Of a stretch of DNA of 64,000 nucleotides, positions 43,992-53,607 are shown one piece after another. Under the pieces are notes generated by a model, which was given only the letters and a program-made list of their open reading frames with translations, made no database searches and was not told the DNA's origin. The position numbers and the translations under genes were made by a program. The stretch comes from CAYMAI01 sp964388445 (GTDB taxonomy: Bacteria > 4484-113 > JAGGVC01), in NCBI GenBank assembly GCA_964388445.1, contig CAYMAI010000002.1, positions 294,186 to 358,185 on the forward strand, read 5' to 3'. Each line of letters starts with the position of its first letter. Positions within the stretch are counted from its first letter, which is position 1.

Positions 43992-45174
43992 CCGCACTTT
44001 CCTCGAATAGTCCGGTGGACGGCTCCACTATACCACCGGGACATTCGATATAAACTTCTTCGCCGTTTGATTCACCGGCCGAACCTGCCGAATCCGGTTC
44101 TTCAGGTTCCGCCACCACCGGCAGATATTCCACTCGGGCGGAATACTCGCTATGCATTAGCGGGTGTATCGCGGATTGCATCGCCGCCAAATACGACTTG
44201 TGCCGCTGCAATTCGAAATGCGACTTTCGGTGCCCTTTGGTATATGCGACGTCTCGCACGATTAGCACAAGGCCGATTATCGCGGTTCCCACGACGGCGC
44301 AAGCGTCGGCCACGTTGAATATCGGAAAATCGACCCACGCGGGAACTCCGTTTTCGATTCCGGGCACTTTCGTCGCGATAAAATCGACGACTTCGCCCAG
44401 CCTCGCCCTGTCCGCGAAATTACCCAGCGCGCCGCCGATTTGCATACCGAACGCAATCGAAAGCACGAGCGAACGCTTGCCCCACTTGCGATACAAAATG
44501 TAAAGCACGGTAATCAAAACCGCGCTGACCACCGCAAGCGCTTCGGGATTGCCTCGAAACATGCTGAAGGCGGCGCCCGTGTTCGTCGTTAGCCGCCACT
44601 GGAGAATTTCGCCGAAAACGTCGACGGGCGGTTTGTAAATCTCCGTGCCTATTCGCCACGGAAACTCGCGCACCGTCGAAAAATATTCCGCGAAAAACGT
44701 GAACACCGTGTAATCGCCATGCAAATAGCCAAGGAAATATACTGCGATTGCCTTGGTTATCTGGTCTGCGATGAACGCCGAAAAAACGATTCCGAAAAAC
44801 AGCTTTTGATAGCTTTTCGGTTTTGCCGCAGCAATATTCGCGGCGGAATCTTCGCCGGCAATATCTCGCGCCGCCGTTTCCATACCCGTTTCGTCTTCGG
44901 CAGGCGGCTCCCAATCCGGCGCGGTTTCGGGCTGACCGTCAATTTCCGTTTCGAAGGTATCGGAAGGAGTGTTTTCTTCGTCAATTATTCCGGTTTGCGA
45001 ACGCTCGAAAACTTGCTCGCCGGCCATATCGTTTGAATCCACGTCCTGCCTGACGGAATATTCGCCGGAATATTCGTTTTCTCCGTCAATTTCCGCACGC
45101 GAACCGGCAAGCTCTCGCTTCGGATTATCGTTCGCCCGGCCTTCGGAAGGCTTGAAAATGTCTTCCCGTTCCAA
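43984..45174 (-). CDS. lspA: Lipoprotein signal peptidase with long acidic extensions
   Basis: The membrane aspartyl protease that removes signal peptides from prolipoproteins. The core (about 122-315) has four transmembrane helices and the signatures NTGAAFSMF, GALGNFADRARLGEVVDFI and FNVADACAVVG, with both catalytic aspartates present. At 396 residues it is more than twice the usual ~160. Residues 1-120 form an acidic, disordered-looking cytoplasmic extension (D/E/T/S/P rich). Residues about 316-396 form a second acidic tail. Their role is unknown. ATG at 45174. Many lipoproteins in this window are likely substrates. Confidence 0.93.
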   Translation of the reverse strand: MEREDIFKPSEGRANDNPKRELAGSRAEIDGENEYSGEYSVRQDVDSNDMAGEQVFERSQTGIIDEENTPSDTFETEIDGQPETAPDWEPPAEDETGMETAARDIAGEDSAANIAAAKPKSYQKLFFGIVFSAFIADQITKAIAVYFLGYLHGDYTVFTFFAEYFSTVREFPWRIGTEIYKPPVDVFGEILQWRLTTNTGAAFSMFRGNPEALAVVSAVLITVLYILYRKWGKRSLVLSIAFGMQIGGALGNFADRARLGEVVDFIATKVPGIENGVPAWVDFPIFNVADACAVVGTAIIGLVLIVRDVAYTKGHRKSHFELQRHKSYLAAMQSAIHPLMHSEYSARVEYLPVVAEPEEPDSAGSAGESNGEEVYIECPGGIVEPSTGLFEESADE

Positions 45175-45180
45175 TGCCCG

Positions 45181-45561
45181 TTACTGGTTTCCTTCGAGCG
45201 AACTCTGACAGGAATAGCAATACTTCGCCCAAGGGATAACCTTGAGACGTTGAAGGTCGATGGATTTTCCGCACATTTGACATTCGCCGTAGTATCCTCC
45301 GTCGACCGCCTGAAGTGCGTCGTCGATATCCCTTATGTTTTTTTCGAGTTGAAGTATCATCATTTCGTCGCGCTCTATTTCGCTCGATTCCGTCACGAAA
45401 TCGCTGTCGGGATCCCCGGAATTGCGCTCGAAAACTCGCCCTTCGTCGAGCGACTTCTTTATTTTTTTGCGCAGTCCGATGATCTGCTTTTCGATAGCAG
45501 CCTGCTTTTCGACCAGCAAGTCCTTGAACTTGCTTGCGTCAACCGTCTTCTTCGTAGCCAT
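45181..45561 (-). CDS. DksA/TraR-type zinc-finger protein
   Basis: A 126-residue protein of the DksA/TraR family: long N-terminal coiled coil, then a C4 zinc finger (GECQMCGKSIDLQRLKVIPW followed by CYSCQ). The coiled-coil tip carries DPDSDFVTESSEIERDEM. The family includes transcription modulators that enter the RNA-polymerase secondary channel, but this one is shorter than E. coli DksA and its target is unknown. Six bases separate it from lspA, so co-transcription is likely. Confidence 0.9.
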   Translation of the reverse strand: MATKKTVDASKFKDLLVEKQAAIEKQIIGLRKKIKKSLDEGRVFERNSGDPDSDFVTESSEIERDEMMILQLEKNIRDIDDALQAVDGGYYGECQMCGKSIDLQRLKVIPWAKYCYSCQSSLEGNQ

Positions 45562-45585
45562 AACGCAACTTCACCAGCCCGGATA

Positions 45586-46356
45586 TCAAATCCCAAGAAT
45601 TCGTACAAAATTTGCGCGCACCAACGCGGCGCACTCTTCGATAGTCAATTCCCTTGCATCCGCCAAAACCTGAAGGGTATGGCGAACGTTCGCCGGCTCG
45701 TTTCGCTTTCCCCGAAACGGGACGGGCGATATAAACGGCGAATCGGTCTCGACCAGCAATAACTCGCTGGGCACTTCCGCCGCAAGCCTGCGGAGATCCG
45801 CCGACTTGGGGAACGTCAAATTACCCGCGAAAGAAATTCCGAACCCGCGCCGGACGCTCCATTCGAAAGTTTCGGCGCTTCCGTCAAAACAATGAAAAAT
45901 TCCGCGCCCGCGATAATCCGCCGATGCGAGAGCTTCGACGATTTGGGACGCAGAATCCCGTGTATGAATTATAACAGGTTTGTCAAACTCCGTGGCGATT
46001 TCAAGGTGGATTTTGAAAAGTTCCATCTGCAATCCCAGATTTTCACTTGTCCAATACAAATCGATGCCTGTCTCGCCGACCGCCGAAATCGAATCGGGAT
46101 TTCGCAAAAACATCTCCCGTACGGCTCTTCCCGCATCCGCGGCGTCCGTGAATCCCGATGTCGGATGAACGCCCGCCGCGCAAAGAATGCCGTCCTCGCG
46201 TTTTGCAAGCTCAATCGCCTCCGCGCTGGTTTCAAGGTCGTACCCCGGCACGAGCGCCATCGTCACACTCGCCGCCCGCATTCTTTCCAATACCGCGTCC
46301 AAATCGGCGAAATACGACTTGAACAGATGGCAGTGCGTATCGGTTAATTCGAGCAT
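45586..46356 (-). CDS. tatD: TatD-family metal-dependent hydrolase
   Basis: A 256-residue TIM-barrel DNase/hydrolase. Metal ligands are seen in TDTHCHL (HxH), GETGID, IIHTRD, GIFHCFDGS and LVETDSPF. In other bacteria TatD is a 3'-5' exonuclease or a general DNase. Start is ATG at 46356 (MLELTDTHCH), with a TTG six codons upstream as an alternative. It ends 24 bases upstream of the DksA-type gene, with fapA upstream. Confidence 0.94.
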   Translation of the reverse strand: MLELTDTHCHLFKSYFADLDAVLERMRAASVTMALVPGYDLETSAEAIELAKREDGILCAAGVHPTSGFTDAADAGRAVREMFLRNPDSISAVGETGIDLYWTSENLGLQMELFKIHLEIATEFDKPVIIHTRDSASQIVEALASADYRGRGIFHCFDGSAETFEWSVRRGFGISFAGNLTFPKSADLRRLAAEVPSELLLVETDSPFISPVPFRGKRNEPANVRHTLQVLADARELTIEECAALVRANFVRILGI

Positions 46357-46376
46357 ATTCGCTTTTCCGGTCAAGT

Positions 46377-47762
46377 CTAAAGTGGAACGAATTTGACTTC
46401 TCCGCCCTCGTCCTCCGCACGCACCCTTCTTTCTTCCCCAAACGTTCGTGCTTGCGCGTGCCTTATGCGGAAATATACGCCGGAAAACAGCGTGACGGAA
46501 ATCTCCACGCTTGCGGAGCCGAGCGCGACCAGTTTTTGCCTCAGCTCGTTGCTTTGCGCATCGTTGGATTCTATTTCCTTCTCGAGGGCAAGTTTCGCCG
46601 CTTGCAGTTTCTCGAAAAGCTCCTTTAATGCTGGAGGCGTTCCTTCTTTGCCGAGCTTTCTTTGAACCGTCGAAATGTGCGTGTTGACCTGTGTCATTTT
46701 CGCGTGAAGCGCGTTCAGTTTGCGCTCGATGTCGGCGATTTGCTTATGTACGAACGGATTCGTGCCGACCGTCACCTTAGTAAGCGTGCCCATATTGCTG
46801 CCGAGATTCGCCGTTTTGATCTTTTCAAGCGCATAAATCTCGCCGCCCACTATGACGCCGTTCGGACTGAGAATTTCTATCGACGCGCCGACCCGCACAA
46901 TCGAATGGCGAATGGCGTTCTTCACCTTCAATCCGCCCATCACGTCCACCCGTGCGGAATCTATCTCCAGAAAAGCCGCGTTTCCACCCGCGTGAATCCT
47001 GCAATCGCCCCGTCCGAAAACCACGCCGTTTATCGTCAAGTCCTTGCCGGCTTTGATTACCGCGTTTTCGACGTTTCCGCGTATGTTCAGATTGCCGCCC
47101 GCCTCGACTTCGAATCCCGCAAGCACGCTTCCCGCTACGTCCACGTCGCCGAGAAATCTGATATTGCCTACGGAATAATCTATGTCGCCCGGCACTTGAA
47201 TCTTGGGAAGCACCGTAATTTTGCCGTCGATTTTACAGACGTGTCCGCTGGCTTTCGCCAGGGCCTGAAGTCCGTCTTCGCTTACGCCGACAAGTTTGCC
47301 TACTGGAATTTTGGCTTTCGCCAGCTTCTCCGGAGCAATTTCTTTTCCGAATACGTCGATTCCCGCCCTGCCTTCTTCGCCGGGAGTCATCATCGCCAGA
47401 ATCGCGCCTTCCTCGAAGTTATTGAACTTGCCTATCTCGCGAAAGTCTATCGAGCCGTCCGTTTGCTCTTCCAGTCTTATTTCGCCGCTGTCGGGAAAGA
47501 AATAGTCGATTCTGTGCTGAATGGTCTTTTCCGCAGCCCTGCCTCTTGCAACGACAAGCCCTTCGCCCTTGTTGAGCGATTGCACCTGCTGGAGCGCCTC
47601 CTCGATTATGCCCTCGCAAATGCCGAACTCGTTCAAGTACCTTTTGACGAGCGGCGCGTCGAAACCTTCGCAGGCGCCTTTGGCGATTAGCCGCGCTTCA
47701 AGCTTGTCGGGAGAGACCTCCACTTTGAGTACGCTGTCGATTCCCTGCTCGGCGCTTGCCAT
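46377..47762 (-). CDS. FapA-family (DUF342) protein
   Basis: A 461-residue protein with the DUF342/FapA layout: an N-terminal domain, a right-handed beta-helix-like stack of repeated GNLNIRGNVENAVIKAGKDL segments (about 200-320), and a C-terminal coiled coil (about 340-420) ending in a beta segment. The function of the family is unclear; members are linked to polymer or flagellar contexts. It shows the typical GEEGRAGIDVFGKEI signature. It sits between tatD and the degenerate-methylase gene. Confidence 0.85.
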   Translation of the reverse strand: MASAEQGIDSVLKVEVSPDKLEARLIAKGACEGFDAPLVKRYLNEFGICEGIIEEALQQVQSLNKGEGLVVARGRAAEKTIQHRIDYFFPDSGEIRLEEQTDGSIDFREIGKFNNFEEGAILAMMTPGEEGRAGIDVFGKEIAPEKLAKAKIPVGKLVGVSEDGLQALAKASGHVCKIDGKITVLPKIQVPGDIDYSVGNIRFLGDVDVAGSVLAGFEVEAGGNLNIRGNVENAVIKAGKDLTINGVVFGRGDCRIHAGGNAAFLEIDSARVDVMGGLKVKNAIRHSIVRVGASIEILSPNGVIVGGEIYALEKIKTANLGSNMGTLTKVTVGTNPFVHKQIADIERKLNALHAKMTQVNTHISTVQRKLGKEGTPPALKELFEKLQAAKLALEKEIESNDAQSNELRQKLVALGSASVEISVTLFSGVYFRIRHAQARTFGEERRVRAEDEGGEVKFVPL

Positions 47763-47798
47763 CCCTACACCTGCCTTCCCACTGCAAGTAGGCTGCTG

Positions 47799-49766
47799 TT
47801 ACTTCAAGATATCCGAAAACGCGCTTTGGGGAAGATAGCTTAAGGCATCGGCCGCGCTGTCTCCCCTGAGTTGGGCGGTAAACTTCGGAATTTCGGTGCT
47901 CGAACCCAGTACGCCGAATCGAATTGGCGGTGAGTCTTCGGTGAAACGCGGCTTAAGTATAACTATTGCGGTCGGTACGTCGCTCGGCACGGCGGTTAGT
48001 TTCAAAATCGTGTCGAAATAGTGCCGCCCCAAAATCATCTCTAGGAACGGGTGGCCGTCCATCAGCTGGAGGAAATCCCAGCGAAGGAAATATCCTACGC
48101 GCCCGTCCTTGGTTAGAAGCCTCGTGGCCTGATCGATGTAGTTCGCCACGATGTTATGATCGCCGCGGAAGGTTGCATTTCCGAGAATCACGTTGAACAC
48201 GAGATCGATATCGTTTTCCGGATTGGGAGTCTGGCCGAACACCTCCGGAAGTTCCGTAAGGAAATTCCTATTGACGAGATACACGCCTTCGTAGCCCGAA
48301 AGCCTCGTAATTATTTTCGCGGCCTGCGTCAGAACTGGGTCGGTGTCTATACCGCAGAAATTGTATTCGATAAAGTTGTCGAGAAGCTCGTTCCGGTTAA
48401 GGACGAATTCCTCTTTTACTTTTTCGATTAACACCGTATCTCGTGCGTCCAGAAACAGCTTTTCGCCGCGCTGCGTCAGGAACTGAATAGTGTCGCCGTC
48501 GCCCAAGGCCCAATACATTCCCGTCATCTGTTCGTGCAGATAATTGAGTAAAGCCACGGCAAGCCCGCCCACCTGTAATGCGGGATTTAGCACGAGATCC
48601 GTGACTTTCGGGTCGAGAACTTCGACGAGCATCCGGTTGTATTCGTCGGGAATAAGCGTGCGCTTCATCGAATAGGCCGAATAACGCTGATAAAGCAACC
48701 GCTCAACACGCGGCGCCGAAAGAGGGCCGCTCGCGCTCACCGGATGGTCGGTGAGCGGCGAAAATTCCTTCGAAGTCGCCAGTTTTTCGAGAAATGCGTT
48801 AATCGCAGCCCGTTCTTTTTGCGAAAGGCTTAGGTCGCGCGGAGAATCTTCGACTCGCTGATAACTCGTCACCTTGTCGAAATCTTCCTTCGCGACTATT
48901 TCCTGCTTTTCGTCGTCCATTAGGTCTAGAAAATGCTCTTGAATCTTGTCCGGCGCTTGAATGACCGGAGGCGCTTCCTGGCTTTCGCGCAGCTTTTCGC
49001 TTACGATTTTCTTGATGAGCACCTTTTTGAGTTTCTCGCCGGATTCGCGCTTCACGGGCTTCGATAAATCTTTCGCAACCTGCGACTTGACGAAATCCGT
49101 TTCGAGCTGCTTGTCCACTTTGCCCTTGGCCTTGAGCTTGGATTTTTTCGCCTTCTTCGCCTTTTCCTCGTCGTCGGTTGCCACGCGCCAAGCCTTGCGG
49201 TCGCGCACGAACCGCTTGTCCGTGGACGGGTCGAATATAGCCTCGTCTTCCTTTACCGCGCCGAGTTCGACGACCGCTTTGATAATTTCCTTTTCGGTCA
49301 TACTCGCCTTGCGGTCATTAAGAACTTTGAATGCATCGTCGTTGATAAGCCGCCAGTGCTTTAGACCCCATTTTCTGACCAAAAGCTTCAGGCCTTTCAC
49401 TCTGGACGGGTCGATCGCCACGCTCAAAACCTTAATCCCGAGAGCTTTGGCGATTTTATTTTTCAGGTCTTTTTCGGAAAGAAACTGCCTGGATTCTTCG
49501 AATACTTCCAGTATCACCTTATGTTCCGGCAGCTGCTCGATGTCAACGGCATACTTGCCGCCTTTTTTGACAAACAGGGGTTGCGAAGCGAGAACGGGCA
49601 AAACGTATTTCTTCAGGGCCGTTTCCTTGTCCGGCGACGAGCGCATTAGACGCGCCACTTCCGACGCCAATTCGTCCGGCGTGGACGGCCCCTCGTAATA
49701 GAGGTGCAATTTGATTATGTCAACGTTCGAAAGCGTTGACCCCGCCTGAACACGCAGGTTGACCAT
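47799..49766 (-). CDS. Large protein with degenerate N6-adenine methylase-like domain
   Basis: A 655-residue protein. Residues about 15-195 look like winged-helix modules (LSEKDLKNKIAKALGIK, MTEKEIIKAVVELG). A lysine-rich linker (200-270) follows. Residues about 355-610 have the layout of HsdM/N6-adenine methylases. The SAM motif I is LVLNPALQVGG (391-401) in place of DPAxGSGG; motif II CGIDTDP is present (471-477); the catalytic NPPF is replaced by ILGNATFRG (527-535); the end VPSDVPTAIVILKP matches the methylase tail. Loss of the catalytic residues suggests a non-catalytic DNA- or nucleotide-binding role. Confidence concerns the domain match, not a function. Confidence 0.65.
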   Translation of the reverse strand: MVNLRVQAGSTLSNVDIIKLHLYYEGPSTPDELASEVARLMRSSPDKETALKKYVLPVLASQPLFVKKGGKYAVDIEQLPEHKVILEVFEESRQFLSEKDLKNKIAKALGIKVLSVAIDPSRVKGLKLLVRKWGLKHWRLINDDAFKVLNDRKASMTEKEIIKAVVELGAVKEDEAIFDPSTDKRFVRDRKAWRVATDDEEKAKKAKKSKLKAKGKVDKQLETDFVKSQVAKDLSKPVKRESGEKLKKVLIKKIVSEKLRESQEAPPVIQAPDKIQEHFLDLMDDEKQEIVAKEDFDKVTSYQRVEDSPRDLSLSQKERAAINAFLEKLATSKEFSPLTDHPVSASGPLSAPRVERLLYQRYSAYSMKRTLIPDEYNRMLVEVLDPKVTDLVLNPALQVGGLAVALLNYLHEQMTGMYWALGDGDTIQFLTQRGEKLFLDARDTVLIEKVKEEFVLNRNELLDNFIEYNFCGIDTDPVLTQAAKIITRLSGYEGVYLVNRNFLTELPEVFGQTPNPENDIDLVFNVILGNATFRGDHNIVANYIDQATRLLTKDGRVGYFLRWDFLQLMDGHPFLEMILGRHYFDTILKLTAVPSDVPTAIVILKPRFTEDSPPIRFGVLGSSTEIPKFTAQLRGDSAADALSYLPQSAFSDILK

Positions 49767-49931
49767 CCTGAAACTCCATCAAATGTTCTTCGCCGGGCCG
49801 GTCCTGCCGCTTCCGGCAAAGTAAAAATATGCGCGAAACTAGGCTGGCCCGCCTCAAAAAATTCGGCAAGACCTGCCACAGAAATTGATTATAGCACGAA
49901 AATTATTCGTTTGCTATATTCTGGAATCCCT

Positions 49932-51140
49932 TTATCTAACCTTGATGGCAACTCCGCCTTGCCAATCGCCAAGCATGTCTGCCCGGCCGTTCAAATCGAA
50001 TGCGTATGTGTTGCCCGCACCATCAATGTACGCCGTTCTAATATCTTCTCCGAAAGCGAGCACGATGCTCATTTCGAAATTCCCCGCGGATGGGGCGATC
50101 ATCTCGATTTTGGCTATTTTTCCGGCCACTCCGCCAACCGCCGGCGCGCCGCTAAACGGGAACATTCCAATATCGAAGAACGTCGCCGTTTGCTCGAAAG
50201 CCATCGGAAACGCGGGCCCGGTGTCGAAGCCGTTCTCATCCCAGAATTCGCCGAAATCCACTCCGGTTACCTGCAATTCCGGCTCTTTTGCATTTACTCG
50301 CACCGTAAAAATCGAATTCACCGGCTTCGCAGGCGCGAACCACGCGTAAACGCCGACCACGAACGGCTCGCCCGCAACCGCGTCGTCCGGCGTTACCAGC
50401 CAAATGCTGTCCTCGACCGCGCCGTCCAGCGGCGAGTGAACGAACGTTCGCGAAACTACGGCATCGCCGCCGAAGCCGTCGGAAATCGCAAGCGAAACTT
50501 CTATATTGTTAACGCCCGCATCGGGCGCAATCCACGCCGACGCAATTTCGCCGTCGAATTCGGTTTTTACCGCTTCTCCGCCGGTCACAGTCCATTCGAC
50601 CGCGAGCAAATCGCCGTCAGGATTTTCCACGTTTGCCGTGAACAAAAGCGCTTTATCGCCGCCCGTAAGCTCTGCGATTTGAACTTCGTCGCCGAACTCG
50701 GCGGCAGGCGCTACATTCTCCACGACATTCAATGTGAAATGCTTGGAAGTTTCCTTGAAATTGCCGTCCTGCAATGTTTCTCTCACGGTTACGCTGCCCG
50801 TATACTGCCCAGGTACGCCCGTAATTTTCACCGTTATCGCTTTGGTGTTTTCGCCTTGAACGATATCGCCGATATCGCCAATCGCCCATAAGTACGATAG
50901 CTCGCCGGGAGTAGTGTTTGTAGCAGTTGCATTTACCGAAAAACCGGCTTCTTGTCCGGTTTTATACCCCGCCTCGACATTCGGCGAAAACTGAACGTCG
51001 GATACGGCTGGGCCCAGCCAACCGCCAGGTTCTATCGGTATTCTATCTTTCGACGAACATCCGGCGTTTAGCGTCAATACCGCCGAAAAAGAAACAATTG
51101 CCGCGAAAAACGCGCATTTCGAAACAAATTCCTTTCCCAT
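49932..51140 (-). CDS. Lipoprotein with Ig/PKD-like domains, paralogue A
   Basis: A 402-residue secreted lipoprotein (signal to C28, lipobox NAGC, with an atypical residue at -3). Several Ig-like beta-sandwich domains follow, including a GELSYLWAIGDIGDIVQGEN-type PKD strand. It shares landmarks with the next gene: SPLDGAVEDSIWL and GVYAWFA, and both end in a DWxGGV/DWNPEV-like strand. Tandem duplication is therefore evident. The ATG at 51140 follows AGGAGAT; a longer frame upstream lacks support. Function unknown. Confidence 0.78.
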   Translation of the reverse strand: MGKEFVSKCAFFAAIVSFSAVLTLNAGCSSKDRIPIEPGGWLGPAVSDVQFSPNVEAGYKTGQEAGFSVNATATNTTPGELSYLWAIGDIGDIVQGENTKAITVKITGVPGQYTGSVTVRETLQDGNFKETSKHFTLNVVENVAPAAEFGDEVQIAELTGGDKALLFTANVENPDGDLLAVEWTVTGGEAVKTEFDGEIASAWIAPDAGVNNIEVSLAISDGFGGDAVVSRTFVHSPLDGAVEDSIWLVTPDDAVAGEPFVVGVYAWFAPAKPVNSIFTVRVNAKEPELQVTGVDFGEFWDENGFDTGPAFPMAFEQTATFFDIGMFPFSGAPAVGGVAGKIAKIEMIAPSAGNFEMSIVLAFGEDIRTAYIDGAGNTYAFDLNGRADMLGDWQGGVAIKVR

Positions 51141-51227
51141 TTCCCATCTCCTTTCTGCATCCCAAATCCAGACTCGAACCATTTCTAGCGGCTTAGCTAA
51201 CTTGCCGCGGCCGCGATAATCCCGAGA

Positions 51228-52481
51228 TTATCTAACTCTCACCCGAACCTCGGGATTCCAATCGCCCATAAGGTTGATTCTGCCGGAATTCCCGAACAGG
51301 ATAGGCGCGCCGCCGATGGTGCTGTAATACGATACCGTGCGGTCGTTTTCCTCGAGCTGAACGCTGAGCGATATTTCTCCCGGTTTATCCGCCCTGCATT
51401 CCAAAATCGCGATATTTCCCGGAACGCCCGCCAGCCGGTTGTATTGCCCGCCGTAACGCCACCAAATATCGATGTATTTGTCCGTTTGCCAATACGAAAT
51501 AGGTTCGTCCTTCTGCACTTCGAATTGGCCCGATTTCCAAATTCCGCCTAGCTTTGCGCCGGTCACGTTCACTTTTGACGAGTCGGCGGTTATGCGAATC
51601 AAATCGAATTGCGACGCCGGTTTGTCTTTGGCGAACCAGGCGTACACTCCGATTTCGAATGTCGAATCCTTTCTGACCTCGGAAGGTGCGCTAAGCCAAA
51701 TGCTGTCTTCGACCGCGCCGTCCAGCGGCGATTGGGACTCCACTTTGAAATCGCTGCCCGTGCCGCCGAAGTCGTCGTTCGCGGTAAGTCCGACGGAAAG
51801 TTGGGACGCCCATTTGTAAGGCACAACCCAAGCCCTCGCTTCGCCGCCGTAAAATTCCGTTCGCCGGATGTTCCCGCCGTCCACGCTCCAGTCAATTCTC
51901 ACTTTGTCGCCTTCCGGGTCGCTCACGGACGCGGAAAAAACCATCGCCCGTTCCCCGCTCGGCGCAATGTCGAACCGCCTTACGGCGTGAAAATTCACCG
52001 ACGGTCCGAAGTTTTCCGAAAGCGAAATCGTAAAACGCTTGCTCGCAGAGCGCGATTCGCCCGTCGCAATCGTTTCAGTAACCGATACGCTTCCGGTTTT
52101 CGTGCCGCCCGCGCCGGCGAAACCGCCGTATAAACCGATTTCGCCCAGTCTAACGGCTATTTTGTTCGAGCCCTGCCCCGCGATTTCGCTTCCAAGCTCG
52201 TAAACGTCCCAGCTGTACGACAGCGTGCCGCCGCGCGAGGAATGGGCGTTGGCCGTGATTTCTACCGTTTCGCCCGGTCTGAATCGCGACGAGCCTGTGC
52301 TGAAAAATACGTTGGAAATTACGGGACCCGTGAAATAATCGCTTGCGGGCGGGGGCGGGGGAGGATCCACGATGACGATCGGGCGCTTTTTCTTTTTGCC
52401 GCATCCGCCAAGAACCGTTGCGGCCAAAATCAAAAGGCCGATCGCGACTAAAATCGCCGAAATGCGAAACGCTTTTTTCAT
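51228..52481 (-). CDS. Lipoprotein with Ig/PKD-like domains, paralogue B
   Basis: A 417-residue lipoprotein with a clean lipobox (LGGC, C27), a basic plus proline-rich linker (KKKKRPIVIVDPPPPPP) and the same domain plan as its downstream paralogue, including SPLDGAVEDSIWL and GVYAWFAKDKPAS. A TATAAT (52538-52533, minus strand) with a weak -35 lies about 50 bases upstream of the ATG. Most likely envelope-attached; no catalytic motif is visible. Confidence 0.8.
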   Translation of the reverse strand: MKKAFRISAILVAIGLLILAATVLGGCGKKKKRPIVIVDPPPPPPASDYFTGPVISNVFFSTGSSRFRPGETVEITANAHSSRGGTLSYSWDVYELGSEIAGQGSNKIAVRLGEIGLYGGFAGAGGTKTGSVSVTETIATGESRSASKRFTISLSENFGPSVNFHAVRRFDIAPSGERAMVFSASVSDPEGDKVRIDWSVDGGNIRRTEFYGGEARAWVVPYKWASQLSVGLTANDDFGGTGSDFKVESQSPLDGAVEDSIWLSAPSEVRKDSTFEIGVYAWFAKDKPASQFDLIRITADSSKVNVTGAKLGGIWKSGQFEVQKDEPISYWQTDKYIDIWWRYGGQYNRLAGVPGNIAILECRADKPGEISLSVQLEENDRTVSYYSTIGGAPILFGNSGRINLMGDWNPEVRVRVR

Positions 52482-52764
52482 AAAATCACCGCCCCGGCGC
52501 GAAGTATGCCGCCGAAAGGAACTGCCGGCTTAATTATAACATAAAGTCCCGCCGATTTCACAAAATCTCATTTTTTCGAATTCGATCCGATTAACGAACG
52601 CTCTGCCGCAAAACTGGTATAATTTGCTTGCCGCTTGGAGCCTTCGGGACCGGGACGGTTTGCATGAAAATGCGCCTTGGCGCGCAATCACGCATCCCCC
52701 GAATCAAGCGAGTATCGCCTCTTCGCGCCGGCAATTTCCGGAGCGGAGACGGGAGGATGATAGC

Positions 52765-53607
52765 TTGTATTTGGCGAACAATTTTGTCGGCAACAACTTT
52801 GCCCGGCTCAAGGCCGAGGGCAAGAAAATCGTGTCGGTAACGGCGTACGACCATTTCACCGCCACGCTCGCGCTCGCCGCCGACGCTGATTTCATACTCG
52901 CCGGCGACAGCCTCGGCAACGTCGTTCAAGGCAGGGAAACCACCATCCCCGTTACGCTCGACGAAATCATCTATCACACGAAAATCGTCGTCCGCTCGGT
53001 GGAGGGCCGAATTCCGGTCTTCGCCGATATGCCGTTCGGCAGTTTCAAAATCGACGCGCTCGAAACCGTTCGAAACGCCGTGCGCATATTCAAAGAAACC
53101 GGTTGCGCCGGCGTAAAGCTTGAAGGCGCGACGGAAGACAACCTTGCCGCCATCCGCAAACTCACCGGAATCGGCGTTTCCGTAATGGGCCACACCGGGT
53201 TTCTCCCGCAAACCGTTTTCGTATCCGGGGGCTACAAATATCGCGGAAAAACCGAGGAAGACAAAACAATCGTAATACAGGAAGCGCAAGCATTGGCGGA
53301 CTCCGGAGCTTGCGCGGTCGTGCTCGAATGCGTCAAATCGGCGGTGGCGGCACAGATTTCGGCGAATATCGCGCCGCCCACTATCGGCATCGGCAGCGGC
53401 TCGAATTGCGACGGCCAGATTCTGGTTATCCACGACATTCTCGGAATGTTCCCCGACCCGCCCAGCTTCGTATCGCCGTACGCGAATTTTCTCGAGGACG
53501 GCACGCGCGCGCTGCGCGAGTGGAGCGGCGACGTGCGAAACGGCGAATATCCGAAAAAGCGCATGCCGGTTACCGATGCCGAAAAGGAAAGCGTGCGGGA
53601 GGATTGA
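52765..53607 (+). CDS. panB: Ketopantoate hydroxymethyltransferase
   Basis: A 280-residue enzyme that makes ketopantoate from alpha-ketoisovalerate and methylene-tetrahydrofolate. Motifs are VTAYDHFTATLA, AGDSLGNVVQGRETTIPVTL, VFADMPFGS and VMGHTGFLPQ. I place the start at TTG 52765, eight bases after GGAGG and just before the homologous region; the open frame to 52624 is not supported. A -10 box TATAAT lies at 52618-52623. Its TGA shares a base with the panC ATG (TGATG). Confidence 0.95.
   Translation: MYLANNFVGNNFARLKAEGKKIVSVTAYDHFTATLALAADADFILAGDSLGNVVQGRETTIPVTLDEIIYHTKIVVRSVEGRIPVFADMPFGSFKIDALETVRNAVRIFKETGCAGVKLEGATEDNLAAIRKLTGIGVSVMGHTGFLPQTVFVSGGYKYRGKTEEDKTIVIQEAQALADSGACAVVLECVKSAVAAQISANIAPPTIGIGSGSNCDGQILVIHDILGMFPDPPSFVSPYANFLEDGTRALREWSGDVRNGEYPKKRMPVTDAEKESVRED

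Noticed and set aside
52624..52764. Extra 47 N-terminal codons of panB
   Set aside because: No family homology in this part; a GGAGG-spaced TTG start gives the normal length.
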